Part shown: positions 9,946 to 19,644 of the stretch, piece by piece | How positions within the stretch are numbered: the stretch's first letter is position 1 | Layout: every line of letters starts with the position of its first letter | Virus record (IMG/VR): IMGVR_UViG_3300027782_000027 | Coordinates: 124,001-188,000 of that record | DNA length: 64,000 nt | Reading direction: 5' to 3' (one strand) | From: a virus | Made by a program: the position numbers and the translations under genes | The notes under the pieces: model-generated | The model's database searches: none | What the model was told of the DNA's origin: nothing | What the model saw: the letters and a program-made list of their open reading frames with translations, nothing else

Positions 9946-10938
9946 ATGGCAATAAAGAAAAAAGAATTCTCATTAGATGCAATCAAAGACAAATATTCCA
10001 CCAAGACAAAATATAAAGAAACAGACTTTTATGAGGTCGGTGAAGCTTTCCATAATAGTTGCGGTTTACCTGGTCCTGCTTTGGGTAACATCAACATGTT
10101 CTTGGGTCACTCAAACTCTTCAAAAACGACCGCGCTTGTCAAAGCCGCTGTGTCTGTACAGAAGAAGGGGCATTTGCCTGTTTTTATTATCACCGAGAAA
10201 AAATGGAGTTGGGACCACGCAGTAGAACTTGGTCTTGAAGCTAAAATGGTTGATGGTGAATGGGATGGTCAGTTTATCTTTAATGATAACTTTGACTATA
10301 TTGAACAAGTTACCGATTACATTAACGAACTATTAGACGAACAAGAAAAAGGTAATATTCCTTATTCTCTTTGTTTCCTTTGGGATTCAGTTGGTTCAGT
10401 TCCTTGTAAGATGACCTTTGACGGTAAGGGTGGAAAACAACATAACGCATCTGTATTGGCGGATAAGATTGGTATGGGTATTCAAGCTCGTATTACCAAA
10501 TCTCGTAAAGAAGATTTCCCATATACAAACACGATGGTAGTAGTTAATCAACCTTGGGTTGAATTACCTGATAATCCATTTGGACAACCAACAATTAAAG
10601 CAAAAGGTGGTGAAGCTCTTTGGTTGGCATCAGCTCTTGTATTTTTGTTTGGTAATCAGAAAAACGCTGGTATTAACCACATTACAGCAACTAAAAATGG
10701 TAGAACGGTATCTTACGCTATCAGAACAAAAATATCTGTCCTAAAGAATCATATCAATGGATTAGGATATAAAGATGGTAAGATTATCGCAACTGCTCAA
10801 GGATATATTGCTGACGATAAAGACGCTCTTGAAACATACAAAAAAGAGTATTCACAATATTGGAATGCAATACTTACAGGGACCGGTGAAATAACTCTTG
10901 ACGAGACTGAAGAAACTTTTACAAACGAACAATTTTAA
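9946..10938 (+). CDS. uvsX: UvsX-like RecA/Rad51 family recombinase
   Basis: An ATP-dependent strand-exchange protein for recombination-dependent replication and repair. Walker A is GHSNSSKTT at residues 54-62. The Ser-Lys form in place of Gly-Lys also occurs in T4 UvsX, so the site is probably active. Walker B is the LCFLWDSVGSVP strand. Later come MVVVNQPWVELP and a KAKGGEALWLASALVFLF segment typical of the UvsX core, then an acidic C-terminal tail. At 330 residues it is slightly shorter than T4 UvsX. It follows the gp32-like gene after a terminator and is nine bases before the nuclease gene; UvsX and gp32 are known partners in T4. Confidence 0.88.
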   Translation: MAIKKKEFSLDAIKDKYSTKTKYKETDFYEVGEAFHNSCGLPGPALGNINMFLGHSNSSKTTALVKAAVSVQKKGHLPVFIITEKKWSWDHAVELGLEAKMVDGEWDGQFIFNDNFDYIEQVTDYINELLDEQEKGNIPYSLCFLWDSVGSVPCKMTFDGKGGKQHNASVLADKIGMGIQARITKSRKEDFPYTNTMVVVNQPWVELPDNPFGQPTIKAKGGEALWLASALVFLFGNQKNAGINHITATKNGRTVSYAIRTKISVLKNHINGLGYKDGKIIATAQGYIADDKDALETYKKEYSQYWNAILTGTGEITLDETEETFTNEQF

Positions 10939-10947
10939 TTTTAGTTC

Positions 10948-11952
10948 GTGAAAAAAACACTACTTATTGACGGAAACAATCTGATGAAAATTGGGTTTCA
11001 TGGTGTGAAGGATTACTTCCACAATGGAGAACACATTGGGGCTTTGTATCATTTTATGAATACACTTCGTAAATTTATTAACGAACAAAACTTTGACAAG
11101 GTAGTAGTATTTTGGGATGGTGAAGATTCCACGAGTTTACGTGGAATTCTTTACCCCAAATACAAACAAAACCGACGATTGGTTATGGAGGACGCTATCT
11201 TTATGTCCTACCTAAAACAAAAAAATCGTATCAAACAATATTTGGAAGAAGTCTATATAAGACAATTAGAGATTAGTGGAAGAGAGGCCGATGATTTAAT
11301 TGCTTATTATTGTCAAGTATCTGAAAATGAAGATAAATTAATTTTTTCATCAGACAGAGACTTAACACAACTTATTTCCGAAAATGTATCCATATACTCA
11401 CCATCAGTTAAAGCTACGTTTAAACACGGGGATAAGATTAAATTTGATGATTTTGAGTTCCCACACTATAACGTAAAAACATTAAAGATATTGACTGGTG
11501 ATAAATCAGATAATATTGAAGGTATCTATCTTTTGGGTGAAAAAACTTTAGTTAAATTTTTTCCTGAGATACTTGAAAAAGAAGTTTCTTATAACGATAT
11601 TTTAACAAGAGCTGAAGATTTGTTAAAAGAACAAAAAGACAATCAAACTCTAAAGAATCTTTTAACAGGTAAAACAAAATCAGGTATCTTTGAACAAGAA
11701 TTTTTCCAAGTTAATGAACAGATTGTTGACTTATCTAATCCTTTATTGAGGGATGAAGACAAAGAAGAAATACAATCAATTGTTACTGAAAAATTAGATA
11801 TTGAAGGTAGAAGTTACAAAAACTTAATTAAGTATATGGTTGAGGATGGGTTATTCAAATACCTACCAAAAGGTGACGACTCATGGACATACTTCATCCA
11901 ACCGTTCATGAAGTTAACAAGAAAAGAAAAAACAAAAACAAACAAAAAATAA
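10948..11952 (+). CDS. rnh: 5'-3' exonuclease / RNase H of the FEN family
   Basis: Removes RNA primers and flaps from lagging strands. The FEN/T4 Rnh acidic motifs appear in order: LLIDGNN at the N-terminus, VVVFWDGEDS near residue 55, YKQNR, then EADDLIAYY, SSDRDLTQL and LTGDKSDNI in the second half of the catalytic core. The last includes the helix-hairpin-helix entry. At 334 residues it is close to the length of T4 Rnh (305). The start is GTG, chosen because KKTLLIDGNN must lie at the very N-terminus. The gene is nine bases after uvsX and eight before a small unknown gene, so it is in the same operon. The C-terminus is Lys/Thr-rich. Confidence 0.88.
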   Translation: MKKTLLIDGNNLMKIGFHGVKDYFHNGEHIGALYHFMNTLRKFINEQNFDKVVVFWDGEDSTSLRGILYPKYKQNRRLVMEDAIFMSYLKQKNRIKQYLEEVYIRQLEISGREADDLIAYYCQVSENEDKLIFSSDRDLTQLISENVSIYSPSVKATFKHGDKIKFDDFEFPHYNVKTLKILTGDKSDNIEGIYLLGEKTLVKFFPEILEKEVSYNDILTRAEDLLKEQKDNQTLKNLLTGKTKSGIFEQEFFQVNEQIVDLSNPLLRDEDKEEIQSIVTEKLDIEGRSYKNLIKYMVEDGLFKYLPKGDDSWTYFIQPFMKLTRKEKTKTNKK

Positions 11953-11960
11953 CATAAATT

Positions 11961-12413
11961 ATGAAAGAACAAGACATTACCAAACTGGAATTCTTGATGA
12001 CGGTAAATAACAATTTTATCGTACAACGTTTTTTTAACGTTAAAGGGTATAACCCAAAGGCTCACAACTCGGCTGAGTTGATTGATTTGATGGATGGTTT
12101 TATTTCAGAGTTGAAAGAAAATTTCAAAATGAAAACTGTAAACTATATGTTGGACAATCAATATCAGATTAGTGAAGACCCTGAGGTATTGAACACATCA
12201 TTCACTGATGGACCTGAGTCGTTTAACATCTATATCAAAAATGGTGATACGACAATGTGTCACTATACGTTTGATGCTAAACTTTATCCACCAAAGGTAA
12301 GATACACCGTAGACATACGCCCGTTCCTAAAAGGTATCCTTTTTGGTCTTACTGACGTGTTGTCATCTAGAAATTTAACACACGAATACATGGGTTATCA
12401 GCTGGCTCGTTGA
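11961..12413 (+). CDS. Hypothetical protein in the replication operon (150 aa)
   Basis: No recognised family. The protein begins with a helical region (EFLMTVNNNFIVQRFF), then helix-forming sequence (AELIDLMDGFISELKENF). The second half is rich in strands (FNIYIKNGDTTMCHYTF, YPPKVRYTVDI) and ends in a helix. It lies eight bases after the nuclease gene and just before the helicase gene. T4 has small accessory proteins around its replication genes (for example the gp59 helicase loader), but no sequence feature links this protein to them. A replication accessory role is inferred only from position. Confidence 0.65.
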   Translation: MKEQDITKLEFLMTVNNNFIVQRFFNVKGYNPKAHNSAELIDLMDGFISELKENFKMKTVNYMLDNQYQISEDPEVLNTSFTDGPESFNIYIKNGDTTMCHYTFDAKLYPPKVRYTVDIRPFLKGILFGLTDVLSSRNLTHEYMGYQLAR

Positions 12414-12420
12414 TATTTAT
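12414..12420 (+). promoter_or_regulatory. TATTTAT motif before the helicase gene
   Basis: TATTTAT begins directly after the stop codon of the 150-residue gene and ends 18 bases before the helicase ATG. It is the only motif of this set in front of a replication gene. Confidence 0.35.
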
Positions 12421-12438
12421 TCTAAAAACAAACATAAT

Positions 12439-13809
12439 ATGGCTGACAAAAATTTTGACTATTTGGGAGAGACCTTCCAATTACAACTTCTTAATCAAAT
12501 GATACTTGATAAGGATTTTTCACACTCAATTATTGAGGTGATGGAATCTACTTATTTTGAAAACAAATACTTTAGATTATTTGTTCAGATGGTAAAAGAA
12601 TACTATTCAAAGTTTGAACACAGTCCTAGTTTTGAGACAATTCAACAAAAAGCTAAGAGTGAAATTAGTCAGGAGTTATTATTAAAGATAACTCTTGACA
12701 CTATTTCTGATATACAGAATGTTACCGAAGAGGGTACTCAGTTTGTTCAGGAAAAGGCATTGAAGTTTTGTAAACAACAAGAACTTCAAAAAGTTATGGA
12801 TAAAGCTAAGAAAATCATTGACCACGGTGAGTTTGAAAACTATGACACCTTGGAAGAAATGGTTAGAGGAGCTTTACAGGTTGGAAACGTGGATAGAGGA
12901 ACGGGAGATGTGTTTCAAGACTTAGATGAGGTATTGGCGGATGATTATAGACATCCAATCCCTATGGGAATACCGGGTATTGACAATCTTTTGAAAGGTG
13001 GTTTGGCAAAAGGAGAAATTGGTGTTATATTAGCACCCACAGGTGTTGGTAAGTCAACACTGACAACAAAGATTGCTAATCACGCTTTTAATTTAGGGTT
13101 TAATGTATTACAAATCTTCTTTGAGGATAACTATAAGATTATTCAGAGAAAACATTTTACATGTTGGACGGGTATAGCACCTGACGAACTTGGTAATCAT
13201 AAAGAAAAGGTGATGGCTAAAATCGCGGAGATTAAAGAAACAATGCCAAACAAGTTGATTATGAAAAAGTTACCTTCAGACACATTAACTATGAATCAGA
13301 TTAAGAATCAGATTAGAAAGTTGATTGCCGATGGGACAAGGATTGATGTTGTTATTTTGGATTATATTGATTGTGTAACACCTGAAAAGATGATGGACGA
13401 TGAGTGGAAATCTGAGGGTTCAGTGATGAGAGCGTTTGAATCTATGTGTCATGAATTGGATATTGCAGGTTGGACGGCAACACAGGGTAATAGAAGTTCT
13501 ATTTCATCTGACGTAGTAACAACTGACCAAATGGGTGGTTCTATTAAGAAAGCTCAGGTAGGACACGTTATCATTACGGTGGCAAAATCATTACAACAAA
13601 AAGAATTAAATCTTGCAACTATTGCTATCACAAAGTCAAGAATTGGTAAAGACGGGGTAGTATTTGAAAACTGTAAATTTAATAACGAAATGTTAGAAAT
13701 TGATACAGAAAGTACCACAACATTCTTAGGACTTGAAGAACAGAAGGAAGAAAGAAATAGAAGTAGAATTAAAGAAATTATGGAGAAAAGAAAACAAACA
13801 ACAGTATAA
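12439..13809 (+). CDS. 41: Replicative DNA helicase, gp41/DnaB-like
   Basis: The hexameric 5'-3' helicase that opens the replication fork. The N-terminal 150 residues are helical, as in the primase-interacting domain of DnaB-type helicases. The RecA-like core starts with PMGIPGIDNLLKGGL. Walker A is APTGVGKST (residues 199-207) and Walker B is VVILDYIDCV. A conserved GWTATQGNRSS motif follows, then a DQMGGSIKKAQVGHVIITV segment. Length (456 residues) matches T4 gp41 (475). No separate primase gene is seen in the window. It ends 13 bases before nrdB. Confidence 0.9.
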   Translation: MADKNFDYLGETFQLQLLNQMILDKDFSHSIIEVMESTYFENKYFRLFVQMVKEYYSKFEHSPSFETIQQKAKSEISQELLLKITLDTISDIQNVTEEGTQFVQEKALKFCKQQELQKVMDKAKKIIDHGEFENYDTLEEMVRGALQVGNVDRGTGDVFQDLDEVLADDYRHPIPMGIPGIDNLLKGGLAKGEIGVILAPTGVGKSTLTTKIANHAFNLGFNVLQIFFEDNYKIIQRKHFTCWTGIAPDELGNHKEKVMAKIAEIKETMPNKLIMKKLPSDTLTMNQIKNQIRKLIADGTRIDVVILDYIDCVTPEKMMDDEWKSEGSVMRAFESMCHELDIAGWTATQGNRSSISSDVVTTDQMGGSIKKAQVGHVIITVAKSLQQKELNLATIAITKSRIGKDGVVFENCKFNNEMLEIDTESTTTFLGLEEQKEERNRSRIKEIMEKRKQTTV

Positions 13810-13822
13810 TTATTAAAACAAT

Positions 13823-14782
13823 ATGGAACAAAAAATGGAAAAAATTTTAACGGAAAATCCAAATCGTTTTGTGATATTCCCAATCAAGTACAACGATATT
13901 TGGGAATATTATAAGATGCATCAAGCTGCGTTTTGGACCGCAGAAGAAATAGATTTAAGCGGTGATTTACGTGATTGGGAAAACTTATCAGAGAATGAAC
14001 AGTATTTTGTAAAAAATATTTTATCGTTTTTTGCTGCGTCGGATGGTATCGTAAATGAAAACTTAGCTGAGAATTTCTACAGAGAAGTACAATACCCTGA
14101 GGCAAAATTCTTTTATGGAATTCAGTTGGCTATGGAAAACATTCATAGTCTAATGTACTCACTTCTTATTGATACTTACGTGTCAAATGAAGATGAGAAA
14201 AACAAGTGTTTTACCGCTTTAGATAACCTACCAGCAGTTCAAAAGAAAGCTAAATGGGCTTTGGATTGGATTGAAAACGCATCGTTCCAAGAAAGATTGG
14301 TAGCGTTTGCAGCAGTTGAGGGTATCTTCTTTTCAGGTTCATTCTGTTCTATTTTTTGGTTGAAATCAAGAGGTATTATGCAAGGATTGTGTAATGCTAA
14401 CGCATTGATTTTCAAGGATGAAAACTTACATTGTGACTTCGCAATTCATTTATTAAACAATCACGTTGAAAACAAACCAAGTGAAAAAAGAATTAAAGAA
14501 ATTCTACTTTCAGCTCTTGAAATTGAAAAAGAATTTATCACTGAATCACTACCAGTTTCACTTATTGGTATGAATTCAAATTTAATGAAACAATATCTTG
14601 AGTTTGTTGTTGATGGATTATTGTTAAAGTTTGGATGTAAAAAACAATTTAATGTTGAGCAACCGTTCAAATTCATGGAACAAATCGCAGTTGAAACAAA
14701 AGGTAACTTCTTTGAGTCAAGAACTGTTGAATACCAAAAGGCTAAATTAAATGAAACTTTGTCCTTTACAGACGATTTCTAA
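13823..14782 (+). CDS. nrdB: Class I ribonucleotide reductase, small (radical) subunit
   Basis: Holds the di-metal centre and tyrosyl radical used to reduce ribonucleotides. The expected ligands are present: Asp44 (EEIDLSGD), Glu105 and His108 (MENIH), Glu166 ([10 protein letters not shown]), Glu200 and His203 (DENLHCDF). The radical tyrosine is Tyr112, in the normal ExxHxxxY spacing. The pattern [18 protein letters not shown] and MYSLLIDTY is closer to the eukaryote-like branch of NrdB than to E. coli NrdB. The last residues, SFTDDF, match the F-x-x-D-x-F type of tail that docks the small subunit onto NrdA in eukaryotes. It is 20 bases upstream of nrdA and makes dNTPs for phage replication. 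Confidence 0.95.
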   Translation: MEQKMEKILTENPNRFVIFPIKYNDIWEYYKMHQAAFWTAEEIDLSGDLRDWENLSENEQYFVKNILSFFAASDGIVNENLAENFYREVQYPEAKFFYGIQLAMENIHSLMYSLLIDTYVSNEDEKNKCFTALDNLPAVQKKAKWALDWIENASFQERLVAFAAVEGIFFSGSFCSIFWLKSRGIMQGLCNANALIFKDENLHCDFAIHLLNNHVENKPSEKRIKEILLSALEIEKEFITESLPVSLIGMNSNLMKQYLEFVVDGLLLKFGCKKQFNVEQPFKFMEQIAVETKGNFFESRTVEYQKAKLNETLSFTDDF

Positions 14783-14802
14783 TTTATTACTTATATAGAA
14801 CT

Positions 14803-17235
14803 ATGATGTCACTTAAAATTAAAAAAAGAAGTGGAGATGATTCGTCATTTAATCCACAGAAAATTTATAACCGTATTAAAAGAGCTTCAAAGGGGTTGAG
14901 TGTCAACTCCGATGAAATCTTTATTAAGGTTATCACTTCAGTACCAACTGAAGGTATTATTACAACAAAAGAATTAGATAAGTTAATTTATGAAATTGCT
15001 GCGGCATTTACAGGTAGTCATCACGATTACTCAAGATTAGCTTCTTCAGTTGCTATTTCATCTTACCATAAGGAAACTGACCCAAGTTTTTCAAACACAA
15101 TGCATTTGTTACATGGTGAAGGGATTATCAATGAAAAATTAATGGAGACTATTGAAAAATACGGTTCTTCTAAAATTGATGAGGTTATTAATCACGATAA
15201 CGATTATAACTTTGATTACTTTGCTTGGAGGTCACTTGCTGAAATGTATCTTTTGAAGTTATCAGAAGGTAAAGTAGTTGAACGTCCACAACACATGTAT
15301 ATGAGAGTGGCTCTTTGGGTAACAAATACATTTGAGGAGGCGGTTGAATATTACCAAGCGTTATCAACACAAAGAATATCACCGGCAACACCAATTATGA
15401 TAAATGCCGGAACTAAAGTTCCGCAACTTGCTTCTTGTGTTCTTCATTACAATGATTCGGATTCTCGTGAAGGTTTGTTAAACACCATGAGAGATATCTC
15501 AACCTACTCATCTGATGCTGCGGGTATCGGACTATCAATGTCTAACATTCGTAGTAAGGAGAGTCGTATTTCATCTTCAGGTGGACATGCTGGTGGACTA
15601 TTAAAATATTTGAAGATTGTAAACGAGTCACTTCGTTTCTTTAACCAACAAGGACGTAGACCTGGTTCTGCGGCAATTTACTTGGAACCTTGGCATAAAG
15701 ATATCTTTGACCTATTGGAAATTAAAAAGAACACAGGTGCTGAGGAATTGAGGGCTCGTGATTTGTTCACAGCACTTTGGATTCCTGATAACTTTATGAA
15801 TGCGGTTAAGAATAACGACGATTGGTATTTGTTCTGTCCTAACGATATTATTAAATCGGGTATTAAACCATTACAAGAAAGTTACGGTGATGAATATGAA
15901 GAGAATTATAAATTAGCGGTAAGTATGGGTCTTGGTAAGAAAGTTAAGGCTCAAGAAATTTGGAATAAGATTATTGAATCACAAGTTGAAACAGGGGTTC
16001 CATACTTATGTTCTAAAGATAGTGCTAACAGAAAGACAAACCATCAGAACATTGGTGTAATCAAACAATCAAATCTTTGTAATGAAATTTATCAATACAC
16101 TGACGAGAATATAACTGCAATCTGTACTCTTTCATCTATGGTATTAAAGAACTATGTAAAAGATGGTGAGTTTGATTTTCAGGGGTTATATGAAGAAACA
16201 CGTAAGGTTGTAAGAGCGTTAAACAAAGTTGTTAACATCAACAACTACTCAACTGAAAAAGGACGTAAGGGTGGACTATACCAAAGAGCAATTGCTATTG
16301 GAACACAAGGACTTGCTGACGTATTTTATTTGATGGATTATATTTTCACATCTGATGAAGCTCGTAAATTGAATAAAGAGATTTTTGAAACAATTTATTT
16401 CGCAGCAATCACTGAAAGTAACAGATTGTGTATGGATGGTAAGTATGAACCGTATGCTTACTTTAAAGGGTCTCCAATGTCACAAGGAGTATTTCAATTT
16501 GATATGTGGGGATTAAACGAAGATGAGTTATCAAAAAGATGGCCTTGGGGGATTCTTAAACAGAATGTTAGTAAGTACGGAATTTGTAACTCATTATTCA
16601 CAGCTCAAATGCCTGTGGCATCTTCAGCTAAGATTACAGGTTCATATGAAATGACAGAACCCGCTCACTCAGCAATCTTTAATAGACGTGTAGTTGGTGG
16701 GGAGATTATGATTGTTAACAAGTATTTGATTAGTGATTTTGAAAAGATTGGGATTTGGTCTGAGGACTTAAAGAATGAAATTATCATGAACGAAGGGTCA
16801 ATTCAAAACATTAATTTCAATAACTACCTTGACCAAGAAGATAAGAGATATAACTTCAAAGTTAAAAGAACTGAACACTTAATTAAGAAATACAAAACAA
16901 TTTGGGAGATTTCACAAAGAGAATTGATTGAGATGGCCGCTGACAGAGCACCATTTATTGACCAATCACAATCAATGAATATCTACATGTCAAACCCAAC
17001 ATTGTCAAAAATTTCATCTTCACATTTCTACGGATGGGAAAAAGGATTGAAAACACTTTGTTATTACGTTAGAACAAGAGCAATCTCAACGGGAGCTAAA
17101 CACTTGGCTATGGACGTATCAAAAATTAACAAACCAAAACCAACACCTGAACCACCAAAGGTTGATTACAGTTATATGAATCTACCTGACAAACCTGAAA
17201 ATAGTGAATTTGATTGTTTTGGGTGTTCTTCTTAA
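14803..17235 (+). CDS. nrdA: Class I ribonucleotide reductase, large subunit
   Basis: Reduces ribonucleoside diphosphates, with the radical supplied by NrdB. An N-terminal ATP-cone-like regulatory domain (KIKKRSGDDSSFNPQKIYNR) occupies about residues 1-95. Catalytic residues are in place: Cys212 (LASCVL), Asn424/Cys426/Glu428 (NLCNE), Cys441 (AICTLSS) and the radical-transfer pair Tyr754-Tyr755 (CYYVRTR). The re-reduction pair at the C-terminus is Cys805/Cys808 (DCFGC). All parts needed for an active enzyme are visible. Two adjacent ATGs (14803, 14806) are possible starts. The gene ends the replication/metabolism block and is followed by a strong terminator. Confidence 0.96.
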   Translation: MMSLKIKKRSGDDSSFNPQKIYNRIKRASKGLSVNSDEIFIKVITSVPTEGIITTKELDKLIYEIAAAFTGSHHDYSRLASSVAISSYHKETDPSFSNTMHLLHGEGIINEKLMETIEKYGSSKIDEVINHDNDYNFDYFAWRSLAEMYLLKLSEGKVVERPQHMYMRVALWVTNTFEEAVEYYQALSTQRISPATPIMINAGTKVPQLASCVLHYNDSDSREGLLNTMRDISTYSSDAAGIGLSMSNIRSKESRISSSGGHAGGLLKYLKIVNESLRFFNQQGRRPGSAAIYLEPWHKDIFDLLEIKKNTGAEELRARDLFTALWIPDNFMNAVKNNDDWYLFCPNDIIKSGIKPLQESYGDEYEENYKLAVSMGLGKKVKAQEIWNKIIESQVETGVPYLCSKDSANRKTNHQNIGVIKQSNLCNEIYQYTDENITAICTLSSMVLKNYVKDGEFDFQGLYEETRKVVRALNKVVNINNYSTEKGRKGGLYQRAIAIGTQGLADVFYLMDYIFTSDEARKLNKEIFETIYFAAITESNRLCMDGKYEPYAYFKGSPMSQGVFQFDMWGLNEDELSKRWPWGILKQNVSKYGICNSLFTAQMPVASSAKITGSYEMTEPAHSAIFNRRVVGGEIMIVNKYLISDFEKIGIWSEDLKNEIIMNEGSIQNINFNNYLDQEDKRYNFKVKRTEHLIKKYKTIWEISQRELIEMAADRAPFIDQSQSMNIYMSNPTLSKISSSHFYGWEKGLKTLCYYVRTRAISTGAKHLAMDVSKINKPKPTPEPPKVDYSYMNLPDKPENSEFDCFGCSS

Positions 17236-17251
17236 AAAAATCCGATGTGTT

Positions 17252-17275
17252 ATCCCGAGCTAGGTCGGGATTTTT
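17252..17275 (+). terminator. Rho-independent terminator after nrdA
   Basis: ATCCCGA (17252-17258) pairs perfectly with TCGGGAT (17265-17271) around a six-base loop and is followed by a T run to 17275. It separates the nucleotide-metabolism genes from the second baseplate block. Confidence 0.85.
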
Positions 17276-17285
17276 AATTTCATAG

Positions 17286-17292
17286 TATTTAT
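17286..17292 (+). promoter_or_regulatory. TATTTAT motif before the gp25-like gene
   Basis: TATTTAT ends five bases before the ATG at 17298 and 10 bases after the nrdA terminator. Something must restart transcription here, which supports a promoter role; the short distance would give a nearly leaderless message. Confidence 0.45.
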
Positions 17293-17297
17293 GAAAT

Positions 17298-17756
17298 ATG
17301 GCTCAAGGTAAAACATACGGTATAACATTTCCATTTAGAGATTCTTTTGACGGTAAATATTTAGATTTAACTGACTTTGATGAAGATGAGGTTAAAACAG
17401 ATTTAGTTCATTTACTATTAACAAGAAAGGGAAGCAGATATTTTTTACCAAATTTTGGGACAAGATTATATGAATATATTTTTGAACCACTTGATGGTCC
17501 AACATTTAATGAGATTGAAACTGAAATAAAAGATTCTGTGACAGCGTATATTCCTAATCTTCAAATTACATCAGTTAAAGTTGAACCAATTATATCACCT
17601 GATGGACAATCGGATTTATCGACAACTTTTCCTGGAACAGGTGAAATAACTTTACCTGATTTAGCAATTAATGAACACACTGCAAAAGTGACAATAAATT
17701 ATAATATTACGAGTGGAGTATTTAATACTTCTGACTTTATAATTATTAATATATAA
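17298..17756 (+). CDS. 25: Baseplate wedge protein, gp25-like
   Basis: A 152-residue member of the GPW/gp25 family, which in contractile tails joins the wedge to the first sheath ring and starts sheath assembly. Recognisable features are an N-terminal ITFPFRDS, then TDLVHLLLTRKGSRYFLPNFGTRLYEYIFEP, and the paired strands ITSVKVEP and KVTINYNI. These are the usual family landmarks (R-G-x-R/x-x-P-x-F-G). The stop is one base before the gp6-like gene, as in the 25-6 pairing of many contractile phages. Confidence 0.9.
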   Translation: MAQGKTYGITFPFRDSFDGKYLDLTDFDEDEVKTDLVHLLLTRKGSRYFLPNFGTRLYEYIFEPLDGPTFNEIETEIKDSVTAYIPNLQITSVKVEPIISPDGQSDLSTTFPGTGEITLPDLAINEHTAKVTINYNITSGVFNTSDFIIINI

Positions 17757-17757
17757 C

Positions 17758-19593
17758 ATGGCTCAACAAATATCATATACCACAAGGGATTTCCAAGCAA
17801 TAAGATTAGAACTAATAAATTATGTTCAGACTTATTATCCTGATTTAATTCAAAATGTTAATGATGCTTCGGTATTTTCAGTATTCTTGGATTTAAACGC
17901 TGCGGTTACTGATAACTTAAATTTTAATATTGATAGAGCGTTACAAGAAACTGTTCTACAATACGCTCAAAAAGATATATCTGTTTATAACATTGCAAGA
18001 ACATACGGTTTGAAGATACCGGGATTAAGACCTTCGATTGCTCTTTGTGATTTTTCTATAATAGTTCCTGTTGATGGTGACTCTGAAAATTTACAATATT
18101 GTGGGGTTTTACGTAGAGGTAGTCAAGTATTGGGAGCGGGTCAAACTTTTGAAAGTTTATATGACATTGATTTTTCTTCAGAATATAATTCAGAAGGTTT
18201 TCCAAATAGATTAAAAATTCCAAATTTTAATGCTAACGGAAGTTTAGTGAATTATACTATTTTAAAAAGAGAACCTGTGGTAAACGGTGTAACTAGAGTA
18301 TTTAAAAAAGTTATATCACAAACAGACTCAAGACCATTTTTAGAAGTATTTTTACCTGAACAAAATGTCTTAGGTGTTACAAGTGTTCTTTTAAAGAACG
18401 GAAACAATTTTACAAATATTCCATCTGCTCAAGAATTTTTATCAACAGTTGATAGATGGTATGAAGTTCAAGCTTTAGCTGAGGATAGAATTTTTATACC
18501 TGACGTGACTAAAACATCAGATAATCCTGGTATTAAAGTTGGAAAATATTTACAAACAAATCAAAGATTTATTAGTGAATATACACCACAGGGGTTTCTT
18601 AAATTAACTTTTGGTGGTGGTAATCAATCTACCGATGAATTATTACGACAATATGCTTTAAATGGAATTACTTTAGATATCTCAAAATATCAAAATAATT
18701 TCTCTTTAGGTTCTACTTTAAAACCAACTACAACATTGTTTATTCAATATCGTGTTGGTGGTGGATTACAAAGTAATATAGGCGTAGGAGTTATGAATCA
18801 AATTGGAACAATTAATTTTTCTGTAAATGGACCTAACTCTCAACAGAATTTAAATACCATTAACTCTCTTCAGGTGAATAATGTTACTGCGGCAGTGGGA
18901 GGGGCGAATGCTCCAACAATCGAAGAAATTAGAAACTTAGTTGGATTTAACTTTGCTTCACAAAACAGAGCGGTAACTATTAATGATTACGAAGCAATTT
19001 TAAGAAAAATGCCTTCGATGTTCGGAGCTCCGGCAAAAGTTGCGATAACTGAAGAAGACAACAAAATCAAAATTAATATCTTATCTTACGACACCGAAGG
19101 TAATTTATCAAGTAATGTGTCAAATACATTACAAAGTAATATTGCTAATTACCTATCAAATTACAGAATGATAAATGATTACATTTTTGTAAATTCTGCT
19201 AATGTAATTGATTTGGCGTTTGATGTCTCAGTAGTATTAGATGCTAGTCAAAATCAGGGAACAGTTATTACAAACTTGGTTGAAAAGGTTCAAAACTATA
19301 TGAGTCCATTAACAAGAGAAATGGGTTCAAATGTCTACATATCAGAAATAAGAAGATTAGTACAAGAAGAAGTTGGTGTGATAACTGTGACAGATATTAA
19401 AGTTTATAATAAAGTAGGGGGGCAATATTCATCATCTCAAACTTCACAAAGATATTCAAATAGTGATACTAAACAAATTGAACTTATTGATGATACAATA
19501 TTTGCAGAACCGACACAAATTTATGATGTAAGATATCCTAATAAAGATATTCGAATCATAGTAAAGAACTTAACTGCTGTTAACTTTAGCTAA
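17758..19593 (+). CDS. 6: Baseplate wedge protein, gp6 / baseplate J-like
   Basis: The main wedge protein of contractile baseplates. Residues 1-85 hold the conserved start of this family: YTTRDFQAIRLELINYV, SVFLDLNAAVTDNLNFNID and a QKDISVYNIARTYG segment. The middle contains the long beta-rich part (RVGGGLQSNIGVG). From about residue 385 comes the IEEIRNLVGFNFASQNRAVT, NDYEAILRKMP stretch found in baseplate J-like proteins. At 611 residues it is close to T4 gp6 (660). It is one base after the gp25-like gene. Confidence 0.9.
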   Translation: MAQQISYTTRDFQAIRLELINYVQTYYPDLIQNVNDASVFSVFLDLNAAVTDNLNFNIDRALQETVLQYAQKDISVYNIARTYGLKIPGLRPSIALCDFSIIVPVDGDSENLQYCGVLRRGSQVLGAGQTFESLYDIDFSSEYNSEGFPNRLKIPNFNANGSLVNYTILKREPVVNGVTRVFKKVISQTDSRPFLEVFLPEQNVLGVTSVLLKNGNNFTNIPSAQEFLSTVDRWYEVQALAEDRIFIPDVTKTSDNPGIKVGKYLQTNQRFISEYTPQGFLKLTFGGGNQSTDELLRQYALNGITLDISKYQNNFSLGSTLKPTTTLFIQYRVGGGLQSNIGVGVMNQIGTINFSVNGPNSQQNLNTINSLQVNNVTAAVGGANAPTIEEIRNLVGFNFASQNRAVTINDYEAILRKMPSMFGAPAKVAITEEDNKIKINILSYDTEGNLSSNVSNTLQSNIANYLSNYRMINDYIFVNSANVIDLAFDVSVVLDASQNQGTVITNLVEKVQNYMSPLTREMGSNVYISEIRRLVQEEVGVITVTDIKVYNKVGGQYSSSQTSQRYSNSDTKQIELIDDTIFAEPTQIYDVRYPNKDIRIIVKNLTAVNFS

Positions 19594-19625
19594 CATCCTT
19601 TATTTTTATAAAAGTGTGTTTAAAA

Positions 19626-19632
19626 TATTTAT
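19626..19632 (+). promoter_or_regulatory. TATTTAT motif before the 1863-residue gene
   Basis: TATTTAT ends 12 bases before the ATG at 19645, inside a 51-base AT-rich gap that follows the gp6-like gene. Confidence 0.4.
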
Positions 19633-19644
19633 TTAAAAACACAC

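Noticed and set aside
9946-10938. A defective ATP site in UvsX because Walker A has Ser-Lys and not Gly-Lys
   Set aside because: T4 UvsX also departs from the Gly-Lys form at this position, so this is normal for the family.
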